Positions 1 to 5,103 of a DNA stretch of 5,103 nucleotides are shown piece after piece. Position 1 is the first letter of the stretch, and each line of letters opens with the position of its first letter. Location of the stretch: contig SHYF01000126.1 in the NCBI GenBank assembly GCA_009692985.1, positions 1 to 5,103 on the forward strand. The letters are read 5' to 3'. The notes under the pieces were generated by a model. The model did no database searches. It saw only the letters and a list, made by a program, of their open reading frames with translations, and was not told where the DNA came from. Source of the stretch: Dehalococcoidia bacterium (GTDB lineage: Bacteria > Chloroflexota > Dehalococcoidia > Lucifugimonadales > SHYF01). Position numbers and translations under genes: made by a program.

Positions 1-1
1 C

Positions 2-85
2 AATCGCCACTGTGGACACTATTAGGATACCTACCGTCAAGGCGATAACTGCCCCGTCATAGCCGGAAAGCGCCTCACCTGTCTG
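2..85 (-). pseudogene. Probable continuation of the membrane protein beyond the in-frame TGA
   Basis: Reading on in the same frame after the TGA at 86-88 gives 28 codons without a stop up to the window edge. They begin QTGEALSGYDG and then form a hydrophobic stretch, AVIALTVGILIVSTVAI, typical of a transmembrane helix. A single-base change from TGG (Trp) to TGA would explain the break. This could be a recent nonsense mutation, an assembly or sequencing error, or programmed readthrough. A 28-codon open stretch after a stop is not rare by chance; the helix-like composition is what supports continuity. The remainder of the gene lies outside the window. Confidence 0.45.
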
Positions 86-604
86 TCACAAGACATCCCC
101 AACAAAGGCGGCGACGCCACTTATGAACGGAAGCCTTGACTGGTTGGCGACGCCCCAAAGCACCATCAGAACACTCTCAACCGCCAGTAACAGGGCGTAG
201 GCCCAGGATGGGTCATCCACCACCGACTGCCAGAAGGCAGAGGCAAGCAGGAGAAGGACTGCGCTTCCCTCTATCAGAACGGGCAGGCTGCCAAGCATAT
301 CGGCGATTCCCGCCGCCACCAGGTCGCGCTGGGGAAGGTCCAGGTCGGACTCCTGTGCTCCCCGTGTCAGCTTCGGGTGCAGGACTGCGGTGTACAGGAG
401 ACCCAGGGATAGTTGCAGGGCGGCATACATCAGCAACCCTGGCTGATAGCGTAGATTGGCATCTGGGGCGGCACTACCATAGACGAGGGCGAGAGCCAGT
501 AGCCATGTCAGCCAGCGGAAAAGGTAGAAGAAGGCGATAGGGTTGGCAACAACTGTTGTAGCTGCGGAGGCAAGAAGGCTACGCCTGCTTGGGTTGTCAG
601 ACAT
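86..604 (-). CDS. Multi-pass membrane protein of unknown function, apparently cut short by an in-frame TGA
   Basis: This 172-residue protein is strongly hydrophobic, with probable membrane helices at about residues 23-45, 56-75, 101-125, 134-153 and 157-172, and a charged loop at 76-97 (KLTRGAQESDLDL). I chose the ATG at 602-604 because GGAAGAGG (610-617) sits five bases upstream; a TTG six codons earlier (620-622) has no such site. It lies 70 bases after the lyase-family gene with no clear terminator between, so co-transcription is likely. The last helix stops abruptly at the TGA (86-88), and the same frame continues open to the window edge with another membrane-like segment. The helix-short loop-helix pattern of the C-terminal half recalls membrane repeats of large multi-TM proteins of the SCO7613 type, and the N-terminal half resembles membrane sensor regions of histidine kinases; both are impressions only. 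Existence of the gene is fairly sure; function is unknown. Confidence 0.7.
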   Translation of the reverse strand: MSDNPSRRSLLASAATTVVANPIAFFYLFRWLTWLLALALVYGSAAPDANLRYQPGLLMYAALQLSLGLLYTAVLHPKLTRGAQESDLDLPQRDLVAAGIADMLGSLPVLIEGSAVLLLLASAFWQSVVDDPSWAYALLLAVESVLMVLWGVANQSRLPFISGVAAFVGDVL

Positions 605-674
605 GGTGGCCTCTTCCAGCAAGCTCAGGTTGTAGAACCATACCAGCGAAGACGGTGTCAGCCTATCAAGTTGA

Positions 675-1553
675 TTACCTTGCTGGCTTTTCCACCGTCA
701 ATTCCTCCAAACGCCAGTAGTCTGGCAGGTCAACTGCCTGATTGATCTCCTGCATAATGGCAGTTACCTCGGCGGGATCCAGGCTGGTTGTTCCGGTTTC
801 TTTTAGCTCCCGCATGGTGTCCCGCACAGCGCGGAAGGCGGATATCAAGGCTGCGTGGGGTTCCAGGAGCAATGGATAGCCTATCTTTGCCATATCTTTG
901 ACTGCGATGTTCAGGCGTTCCACCATTCCCGGCATGGCAAACGTCACCAATGGCGCTCCTATCTCCCTGTGCAGCAACTCCGCTTCCTCCCTGGTGCGGC
1001 CACCCACCAGGATCATGTCGGCGCCGGCTTGCCTGTAAGCGCGGCCCCGTTCTATGGCCTGCGACAGGCCCTCGTTACGCATGGCGTTGGTGCGCGCGAT
1101 TATTATGAAGTCCGCATCTTCCCGCGCTGCCACGGCGGCCTTCACCTTGTCCACCATAGCCTCAAGAGGGACCAGGTGCTCCACCCCTTTGTGGTGATGG
1201 GCCCGTTTTGGGACTATCTGGTCCTCTATTTCGATGGCGGCCGCGCCGGCACGCTCGTACTCCCTGACTGTCCTCATGGTGTGCAGGGGCTCCCCAAAGC
1301 CGGTTGCTCCGTCAACTATGAGTGGGATGCGTGTCTTCTGAGTTACCTGGCGTATTGCAGTGGCCATCTCCGTCACTGTAATCATCGCCTCGGTCACGTT
1401 GAGGATGTATCCCACTGTACCTGCACCAAGGTATGCCGCTTCAAAACCCAGGCGCTCCGCCAGCTTGGCGGTCAGAGGGTCATAGCAACCCGCCGCAAGC
1501 ACCGTTTCTCCTCGCCCGATTAGCTCGCGCAGTTTCCGGCCTGGCCCTCCCAT
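675..1553 (-). CDS. Isocitrate lyase/PEP mutase superfamily protein, non-canonical active site
   Basis: This 292-residue protein has the length and fold signatures of the (methyl)isocitrate lyase / PEP mutase / oxaloacetate decarboxylase family of TIM-barrel enzymes, which make or break C-C or C-P bonds of 2-oxo- and hydroxy-acids with Mg2+. Visible landmarks are AGCYDPLTAKLAE (21-33), VDGATGFGEP (80-89), AAIEIEDQ (105-112), PKRAHHHKG (116-124), IIARTNA (151-157) and IGYPLLLEPHAAL (224-236). Compared with PrpB-type enzymes, the KRCGH loop reads KRAHH, so the lyase cysteine is Ala119, and the D-x-D metal pair reads D81-G-A83, losing the second Asp; Glu110 and Arg154 remain. It is therefore unlikely to be a classical isocitrate or methylisocitrate lyase; oxaloacetate decarboxylase, dimethylmalate-lyase-like or unknown activity is possible. 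The ATG at 1553 is preceded by AGGAGGT five bases upstream; an ATG at 1568 overlaps that ribosome site and has none of its own. It follows the molybdoenzyme gene by 161 bases. Confidence 0.88.
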   Translation of the reverse strand: MGGPGRKLRELIGRGETVLAAGCYDPLTAKLAERLGFEAAYLGAGTVGYILNVTEAMITVTEMATAIRQVTQKTRIPLIVDGATGFGEPLHTMRTVREYERAGAAAIEIEDQIVPKRAHHHKGVEHLVPLEAMVDKVKAAVAAREDADFIIIARTNAMRNEGLSQAIERGRAYRQAGADMILVGGRTREEAELLHREIGAPLVTFAMPGMVERLNIAVKDMAKIGYPLLLEPHAALISAFRAVRDTMRELKETGTTSLDPAEVTAIMQEINQAVDLPDYWRLEELTVEKPAR

Positions 1554-1565
1554 GACGCACCTCCT
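1554..1565 (-). promoter_or_regulatory. Ribosome binding site fixing the start of the lyase-family gene
   Basis: On the minus strand AGGAGGT is followed by five bases (GCGTC) and then the ATG at 1551-1553. The in-frame ATG at 1566-1568 directly abuts this motif and would place the ribosome site inside the coding region, so it is not the start. Confidence 0.8.
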
Positions 1566-1582
1566 CATAAGCAGGGTAGGAA

Positions 1583-1598
1583 TCCCGACTCTTCGGGA
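1583..1598. repeat. Short inverted repeat (six-base arms, four-base loop)
   Basis: TCCCGA at 1583-1588 and TCGGGA at 1593-1598 are perfect inverted arms around CTCT. The hairpin lies immediately beside the dispersed repeat copy at 1604-1665, on the side of the lyase-family start codon, and may be an extra module of that element. There is no T-run on either side, so it is not a canonical rho-independent terminator. Confidence 0.5.
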
Positions 1599-1603
1599 CG
1601 ACT

Positions 1604-1665
1604 ATCCCTCTCTCCGACGCGGAGAGAGGGAGGTTTGAATCTGTGGGATACCCCCAGACCCCCAG
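1604..1665 (-). repeat. Dispersed double-hairpin intergenic repeat, copy 1 (inverted)
   Basis: Read on the minus strand, this starts with a tandem CTGGGGGT CTGGGGGT. The second unit forms an imperfect hairpin with CCCACAG (plus strand 1641-1657, CTGTGGG-ATA-CCCCCAG). A short spacer follows, then a perfect 11-base stem with a three-base loop at 1606-1630 (arms CCCTCTCTCCG and CGGAGAGAGGG). The order matches the copies at 4268-4333 and 5031-5099, which run on the other strand. It fills most of the 161-base gap between the molybdoenzyme and lyase-family genes, where the RNA structure could reduce read-through or stabilise transcript ends; that role is inference. Confidence 0.75.
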
Positions 1666-1714
1666 CGGGAACCAAGGTTCCCTGCACCTTCCTGACTTCT
1701 GTGTCAGCAAATCG

Positions 1715-4039
1715 CTATGCTTTTGCCGCTGCTTTGTGCTTGAGTGCCTCAAGTATCTTTGAGGGAGACATGGGAAGCTCTGTCAGCCGAATGCCAATTG
1801 CATGGTAGATAGCGTTCGCCACTGCGGCCAGCGGCGGAACGATTGGAACCTCGCCCACTCCACGAACGCCGTACGGATGGCCAGGGTTGGGAACCTCCAC
1901 AAGCACTGTATCAATCATGGGAAGGTCCAAGGACGTGGGCATTCGGTAATCCAGGAAAGTGGCATTTGCCATTGCGCCATCTTTATTGAAAACGTACTCT
2001 TCGTTCAATGCCCAGCCAATGCCTTGGACTGCTCCACCCTGGATCTGCCCCTCAACATATGTGGGATGGATGGCTTTGCCCACATCCTGCACCGCTGTGT
2101 ATCGTAGGATAGTAACCTTGCCTGTATCGGCATCAACTTCCACATCAACAATATGATGGGCAAAGGCGTTCCCAACGCCACGAGGATTGACCGCAGCGCG
2201 GCCCACAATTGGCCCTCCAGTGCCATTCAACTTGGGAGCCAGGCTCTTGAGTGTCATGGATAGAACAGGGTCCTGCTTATGCCTGATGACGCCATGAACG
2301 TACTCCACGTTCTCAGGGGGAACGTTCCAGATGGTGGCGGCGCGCTTCACAAGCTGGCTGACCACATCCTGCGCCGCCTCATAGCAAGCTGTTCCCATCT
2401 TGAACGTCACGCCGCTTCCTCCAGCGCCCGAGCTGTAACCAATGGAGTCGGTATCCACAATGGCGGGCCGTACGTCTTGGGCAGGGACACCCAGCACCTC
2501 GGCAACGTGCATTGCCATGGCGGCTCGGCTGCCCCCAATATCCGGGGAACCTTCTATTAGAGTGACAGTGCCGTCGGGGTTCACGCTTACCACGGCGCTC
2601 GCCGGCCCGCTACCATTCATCCAAGCGCCACTGGCAAAGCCGCGCCCACGGTACTTTCCGGTCAATGGAGTCGCGGAGTGTGGATGGCTTTTGGCCGCTG
2701 TCAGTACCTCCACGTTCCCGATGTTTCCAAAGAGTGGCCCAGTCACCTGGCGGGTCCCTTCTTTGGATGCGTTGAGCAGCCGGAACTCAATGGGGTCCAT
2801 CTTCAGCTTCTCGCATAGTTCATCCACCACCGACTCGACGGCAAAAGCGGCGGCTGGCGAACCTGGTGCCCGGTAGGCCGAAGACTTAGGGACGTTGACC
2901 ACAACATCAAATGCGTCAATATGACCGTTGGGTATGTTGTAAGGCGCAAACATTGTGCGGCAGCCGCCTGAAACGGGCGAGCCTGGGAAAGCGCCTGCTT
3001 CATAGATCATGGTTGTTTCCGCCGCCTTAATGTGGCCGTCCATTGTTGCGCCCATTTTCACGCGGATGTGGGTCCCTGACGTGGGGCCAGTACCCATAAA
3101 AACGTCTGCGCGGTTCATTACGATTTTGACAGGGCGGCCCGCTTTCTTGGAAAGAATGGCAGCCACAGGTTCCAGATACACACCTCCAACGCCTTTTCCG
3201 CCAAAACCTCCTCCTATCTCCATGGGCACGACCTTCACATGGGAATACGGGAGTTCCAGGATGTGGGCGATATGGTCACGAAACCCGAAATGGGATTGAC
3301 TGCTACACCAGATTGTAAGGCGACCATCGGTGTTCCAATGGGCAGTCGTAGCCTGGGGCTCTATGTACCCTTGATGCACAGGCCGGGTGTGGAACTCCCT
3401 CTCCACCACCACATCAGACTGTCGGAATCCCACTTCAACATCGCCCAACCGGAACTCGAAGTGGTTTGATATGTTCGTCTTCTTATCGCTTGTACCGTAT
3501 CCGCCTCCTCTGAGTTGCGAAGTGGACATCTGCACCAGGCGTTCGTGCAATATAGGTGCCCCCTCTTTCATCGCATCGCGGGCGTCCAGGACTGTGGGCA
3601 AGACCTCATACTCTACCTCAATCAAGCCCAGTGCCTGCTCGGCTATGTCATGGGTGGTAGCCGCCACTGCTGCCACGGCGTGTCCCCTGTACAACGCCTT
3701 CTCCCTGGCCATGACGTTCCTGCTATAGAAGCCGTAATTGGTTCCGCCGCCCTCCTCCTGGTCTGCAACCTCGGCGGATACTGCCGGCAAATCATCTCGG
3801 GTCACCACCGCCATCACTCCAGGCAATGCCATGGCCTTGGTAACGTTGATTGACCTGATCCGCGCATGGGCGTGGGGGCTGCGAAGGACCTTGCCAACGA
3901 GCACTCCAGATGGATAAATGTCGGCGCTGTAGCGGGCATTGCCCGTTACCTTATCCACGCCGTCATGCCTGTCCGGGCGAGTGCCTATTACTGTGAAGGG
4001 GTCCGCAATCTGTGGGGAAGTTGACTTGGTATCAAGCAT
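1715..4039 (-). CDS. Xanthine dehydrogenase family molybdopterin-binding (large) subunit
   Basis: This 774-residue protein is the molybdenum-cofactor subunit of a xanthine oxidase-family hydroxylase, at a usual length for CoxL/HcrA-type proteins. The alpha/beta hammerhead domain comes first (about 25-140; DGVDKVTGNARYSADI at 26-41), then the molybdopterin-binding domains: EPQAT (227-231), the glycine-rich GGGFGGKG (276-283), AYRAPGSP (388-395), DELCEKLKMDPIEFRLLNA (406-424), the Gln/Gly motif QGGAVQGIGWALNEE (667-681) and GVRGVGE (724-730), whose Glu730 matches the catalytic base. AYRAPG replaces the AYRCSFR loop, so it is not a form I CO dehydrogenase. The substrate cannot be assigned; candidates are aromatic, heterocyclic or aldehyde compounds. 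The ATG at 4039 has AAGGAG seven bases upstream, and homology begins right after it. The frame runs open for 68 more codons to 4243, but that stretch lacks a ribosome site and family features. No 2Fe-2S or FAD partner gene is in the window. The lyase-family gene follows. Confidence 0.93.
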   Translation of the reverse strand: MLDTKSTSPQIADPFTVIGTRPDRHDGVDKVTGNARYSADIYPSGVLVGKVLRSPHAHARIRSINVTKAMALPGVMAVVTRDDLPAVSAEVADQEEGGGTNYGFYSRNVMAREKALYRGHAVAAVAATTHDIAEQALGLIEVEYEVLPTVLDARDAMKEGAPILHERLVQMSTSQLRGGGYGTSDKKTNISNHFEFRLGDVEVGFRQSDVVVEREFHTRPVHQGYIEPQATTAHWNTDGRLTIWCSSQSHFGFRDHIAHILELPYSHVKVVPMEIGGGFGGKGVGGVYLEPVAAILSKKAGRPVKIVMNRADVFMGTGPTSGTHIRVKMGATMDGHIKAAETTMIYEAGAFPGSPVSGGCRTMFAPYNIPNGHIDAFDVVVNVPKSSAYRAPGSPAAAFAVESVVDELCEKLKMDPIEFRLLNASKEGTRQVTGPLFGNIGNVEVLTAAKSHPHSATPLTGKYRGRGFASGAWMNGSGPASAVVSVNPDGTVTLIEGSPDIGGSRAAMAMHVAEVLGVPAQDVRPAIVDTDSIGYSSGAGGSGVTFKMGTACYEAAQDVVSQLVKRAATIWNVPPENVEYVHGVIRHKQDPVLSMTLKSLAPKLNGTGGPIVGRAAVNPRGVGNAFAHHIVDVEVDADTGKVTILRYTAVQDVGKAIHPTYVEGQIQGGAVQGIGWALNEEYVFNKDGAMANATFLDYRMPTSLDLPMIDTVLVEVPNPGHPYGVRGVGEVPIVPPLAAVANAIYHAIGIRLTELPMSPSKILEALKHKAAAKA

Positions 4040-4135
4040 TGATCGGCTCCTTGCATGTGTTCCGGCTTTTGCAGAGGCGACCAGGCGTATCTGGCCAGCC
4101 CATTGCGCCAGACACAGTCGCCCAAGAATGGCTGT

Positions 4136-4164
4136 ATTTAACCACATCTGGCGAGAGATGCCAA
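4136..4164 (-). promoter_or_regulatory. Possible sigma70-type promoter for the molybdoenzyme gene
   Basis: On the minus strand TTGGCA (4159-4164) and TTAAAT (4136-4141) are separated by exactly 17 bases, matching five and four of six positions of the -35 and -10 consensus. Transcription would begin near 4129, giving a leader of roughly 90 bases before the ATG at 4039. This fits the choice of that ATG, since the open frame upstream of it would lie partly outside the transcript. Such matches also arise by chance. Confidence 0.35.
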
Positions 4165-4267
4165 TCATTGCCAGAGTCGCCACGGCGGACCGGCGGCTCC
4201 AACGCGCCATACGCGGCCCGGCAGACTGCTTAATAAGGGACATCCAGAGGGGAGAAGCCCATTTGGT

Positions 4268-4333
4268 GGGGGACTGGGGGTATCCCCCAGATATCTCTTT
4301 CGCCCTCTTCCTTGCCAGGAAGGGGGTCAGGTG
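4268..4333 (+). repeat. Dispersed double-hairpin intergenic repeat, copy 2
   Basis: After GGGGGA comes a perfect 17-base hairpin, CTGGGGGTATCCCCCAG (4274-4290; seven-base stem, loop TAT). Then follow a short AT-richer spacer and a second ten-base stem with one G-U pair (4303-4312 with 4317-4326, loop TGCC). The bases after the second stem (TCAGGTGG) resemble those after copy 3. The copy lies upstream of both divergent transcription units, so here it is probably a passive repeat or insulator rather than a transcript end. Confidence 0.8.
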
Positions 4334-4376
4334 GATGGTGGAATGAGTTTTTCATCACCCTGCTAGTAATGCGAGC

Positions 4377-4405
4377 TTGTCTCCCACCGCGCTGACAGGC
4401 ATAAT
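4377..4405 (+). promoter_or_regulatory. Possible sigma70-type promoter for the zinc-ribbon genes
   Basis: TTGTCT (4377-4382) and CATAAT (4400-4405) are 17 bases apart and match four and five of six consensus positions. Transcription would start near 4412, leaving a leader of about 94 bases before the ATG at 4506. A five-base inverted repeat, CTGAC (4392-4396) and GTCAG (4413-4417), flanks the -10 box and could mark a regulator site, although arms this short are weak evidence. Confidence 0.4.
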
Positions 4406-4425
4406 ATCCTACGTCAGAGCTTTCA

Positions 4426-4461
4426 CCTGCCAGCGCAACAGATGTCTGTTACCACGGCAGG
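4426..4461 (+). promoter_or_regulatory. Nested inverted repeat in the leader of the zinc-ribbon genes
   Basis: Outer arms CCTGCC (4426-4431) and GGCAGG (4456-4461) enclose inner arms AACAGA (4437-4442) and TCTGTT (4445-4450), with symmetric five-base internal loops between the two stems. The inner 14-base dyad could be an operator for a dimeric repressor just downstream of the predicted start site; as RNA, the whole element could fold into an interrupted stem-loop ahead of the ribosome site. Which of these applies, if either, cannot be told. Confidence 0.35.
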
Positions 4462-4505
4462 AGTGAGACCTCGACAGTTTCGCGGGTTGACATAAGGAGG
4501 AGTTC

Positions 4506-4724
4506 ATGCCAGGTGACATGATGACCATAGTCCAGATGTGTGGCGTGTGCAGGACGGAGATTGCAACTATACAGGTGAAGAAGGAGAACATGATGCTCTC
4601 CACCACGGCCAAGGTCTGGTGCCCGAACTGCAAGGCCCAGCGGCCAGAGATTCGCGACGCCGCCGGGCGGCTGGCCGCCATTCAAACCGAGGTGGCGACA
4701 TACCCCAAGAGCGACGCTGGTTAG
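4506..4724 (+). CDS. Small zinc-ribbon protein, function unknown (first of a pair)
   Basis: This 72-residue protein has two cysteine pairs, C12-x2-C15 (MCGVC) and C39-x2-C42 (WCPNC), 23 residues apart, the layout of a one-zinc ribbon. A Lys-rich, polar segment lies between the knuckles, and a short amphipathic helix (about 46-64, EIRDAAGRLAAIQTEV) follows. The ATG has an excellent ribosome site, AAGGAGG (4494-4500), five bases upstream, and a plausible promoter lies about 100 bases before it. There is no signal peptide or membrane helix, so it should be cytoplasmic. A second zinc-ribbon gene follows 39 bases later in the same frame, separated by a single TAG. Zinc ribbons of this size can bind nucleic acid or act as protein-protein adaptors; nothing here decides. 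The conserved cysteine layout and ribosome site make a real gene likely. Confidence 0.75.
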   Translation: MPGDMMTIVQMCGVCRTEIATIQVKKENMMLSTTAKVWCPNCKAQRPEIRDAAGRLAAIQTEVATYPKSDAG

Positions 4725-4763
4725 ACGCTACGAACGCCCTGGGACACCAGGACCTGGCAAGCA

Positions 4764-4952
4764 ATGGCAACTGAAGAGCAAATATTCAGAGTCATCACCA
4801 GCCTCGCCGAAATCAAATCCTGCGGCAGGTGCGGTACTCGCCTGCGGTGGGGCGACTTCGAGTGCCCCCATTGCGGCGCGGATCTGGACGACCAGTTGCG
4901 GCTTTGGGCGCAAAGGGTCGTGGACACCATCAACCAAGCGTCTAACCAATGA
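4764..4952 (+). CDS. Small zinc-ribbon protein, function unknown (second of a pair)
   Basis: This 62-residue protein has a short N-terminal helix (residues 2-17), a compact ribbon with C20-x2-C23 (SCGRCG) and C34-x2-C37 (ECPHCG) ten residues apart, and a C-terminal amphipathic helix (about 41-58, DDQLRLWAQRVVDTINQ). The knuckles match the common zinc-ribbon pattern seen in small hypothetical proteins and rubredoxin-like or RNA polymerase-type ribbons. Its ribosome site is weak (AGGA at 4749-4752, eleven bases before the ATG), so translation may be coupled to the upstream gene, whose TAG lies 39 bases before this ATG. The frame is open back to that TAG, so the two ribbons may once have formed one protein. 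A double-hairpin repeat lies about 60-80 bases after the stop. No function can be assigned. Confidence 0.75.
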   Translation: MATEEQIFRVITSLAEIKSCGRCGTRLRWGDFECPHCGADLDDQLRLWAQRVVDTINQASNQ

Positions 4953-5010
4953 GTCTACGTGCAGGGGCTTCTAGTGTCGCGTCAGACTACTAAGGTATCA
5001 TTCGGGTATG

Positions 5011-5099
5011 CAGGGGGCGTAGCCCCGCCGGGGGACTGGGGGTGTCCCCCAGAAACCATATCTCCCCCTTTCCTGCAGGAGAGGGGGCCGGGGGGTGAG
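5011..5099 (+). repeat. Dispersed double-hairpin intergenic repeat, copy 3 (longest)
   Basis: The core is CTGGGGGTGTCCCCCAG (5036-5052; seven-base stem, loop TGT), followed by a ten-base stem with one wobble (5064-5073 with 5078-5087, loop TGCA). An additional hairpin precedes it, GGGGC (5014-5018) with GCCCC (5022-5026). The tail GGCCGGGGGGTGAGG resembles the tail of copy 2. It follows the second zinc-ribbon gene and could act as a transcript-end structure, but no T-run follows within the window, so it is not a standard terminator. The element may continue past the window edge. Confidence 0.8.
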
Positions 5100-5103
5100 G
5101 TAT

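Larger units (their letters stand above)
4040..4505. other. Divergent intergenic region of 466 bases
   Basis: This separates the minus-strand molybdoenzyme gene from the plus-strand zinc-ribbon genes. It holds possible promoters for both directions (4136-4164 and 4377-4405), a double-hairpin repeat (4268-4333), and a nested inverted repeat in the zinc-ribbon leader (4426-4461). The minus-strand frame of the molybdoenzyme stays open to 4243, but I find no ribosome site or family similarity there. I see no tRNA, riboswitch or other gene. Confidence 0.7.

Noticed and set aside
855..1523. 222-codon open frame on the plus strand opposite the lyase-family gene
   Set aside because: Lies wholly antisense to a gene with clear family motifs; the translation is rich in Cys and His with no domain pattern, as expected for an antisense shadow.
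1480..1752. 90-codon minus-strand open frame spanning the gap between the two enzyme genes
   Set aside because: It overlaps both genes out of frame and is mostly translated repeat sequence with no ribosome site or protein pattern.
1715..4039. Aerobic CO dehydrogenase (form I CoxL)
   Set aside because: The diagnostic AYRCSFR active-site loop is absent; the sequence at that place is AYRAPGSP, and coxM/coxS genes are not adjacent.
4040..4243. N-terminal extension of the molybdoenzyme to an ATG at 4243 (68 extra residues)
   Set aside because: No ribosome site before 4243, a basic sequence without family similarity, and a good ribosome site at the ATG at 4039 where family homology begins. The predicted promoter also lies inside this stretch.
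4487..4492. Perfect TTGACA hexamer as a -35 box
   Set aside because: It sits two bases before the ribosome site of the first zinc-ribbon gene, so a promoter using it would start transcription inside that gene, and no -10 match is evident at the right distance.
4409..4949. Several minus-strand open frames opposite the zinc-ribbon genes
   Set aside because: The plus strand has the strong ribosome site and the paired CxxC motifs; the minus-strand translations are the complements of these and show no domain.
4972..4992. Small hairpin after the second zinc-ribbon gene (TAGTGTC with GAC-T-ACTA) as a terminator
   Set aside because: The stem is only seven pairs with a bulge, and no T-run follows.
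1604..5099. CRISPR array or tandem repeat
   Set aside because: The three repeat copies are kilobases apart, in mixed orientation and imperfect; there are no regular spacers or cas genes.

Overview
The window looks like bacterial chromosome of moderately high G+C, with compact genes, good Shine-Dalgarno sites and short intergenic spaces. An isocitrate lyase/PEP mutase-family gene, a lone xanthine-dehydrogenase-type molybdenum subunit and GC-rich double-hairpin intergenic repeats together suggest an environmental Chloroflexota (SAR202 / Dehalococcoidia-like) genome. That assignment is inference from gene content and general knowledge; no marker gene is present.

Layout. The left four-fifths is read from the minus strand, in transcription order: (1) a 774-residue molybdopterin-binding large subunit of the xanthine dehydrogenase/CO dehydrogenase family (4039 to 1715); (2) a 292-residue isocitrate lyase/PEP mutase superfamily protein (1553 to 675) lacking the lyase cysteine and one of the usual metal-site aspartates; (3) a multi-pass membrane protein (604 to 86) that ends at a TGA, beyond which the same frame stays open to the window edge and encodes another transmembrane-like segment, so the gene may carry a nonsense mutation. 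On the right, the plus strand carries two tiny zinc-ribbon proteins (4506-4724 and 4764-4952), read divergently from the molybdoenzyme gene and in the same frame as each other.

The 466-base region between the divergent genes (4040-4505) holds a plausible sigma70-type promoter for each direction, a dyad/stem-loop in the predicted leader of the zinc-ribbon genes, and one copy of a dispersed double-hairpin repeat. Two further copies lie at 1604-1665 (opposite orientation, between the molybdoenzyme and lyase-family genes) and 5011-5099 (after the zinc-ribbon genes). All three keep the same architecture, a CTGGGGG-N3-CCCCCAG-type hairpin followed by a pyrimidine/purine hairpin, while their second stems differ in sequence.

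Functionally, the molybdenum hydroxylase and the C-C lyase-family enzyme could serve one catabolic route for an organic acid or aromatic/heterocyclic compound, but no substrate can be read from the sequence. The 2Fe-2S and FAD subunits that such molybdenum subunits usually need are not in the window. The zinc-ribbon genes have no recognisable function. There is no convincing evidence of a new defence or mobile system; the most unusual items are the repeat family, the broken membrane gene, the altered lyase active site and the paired zinc-ribbon micro-genes.
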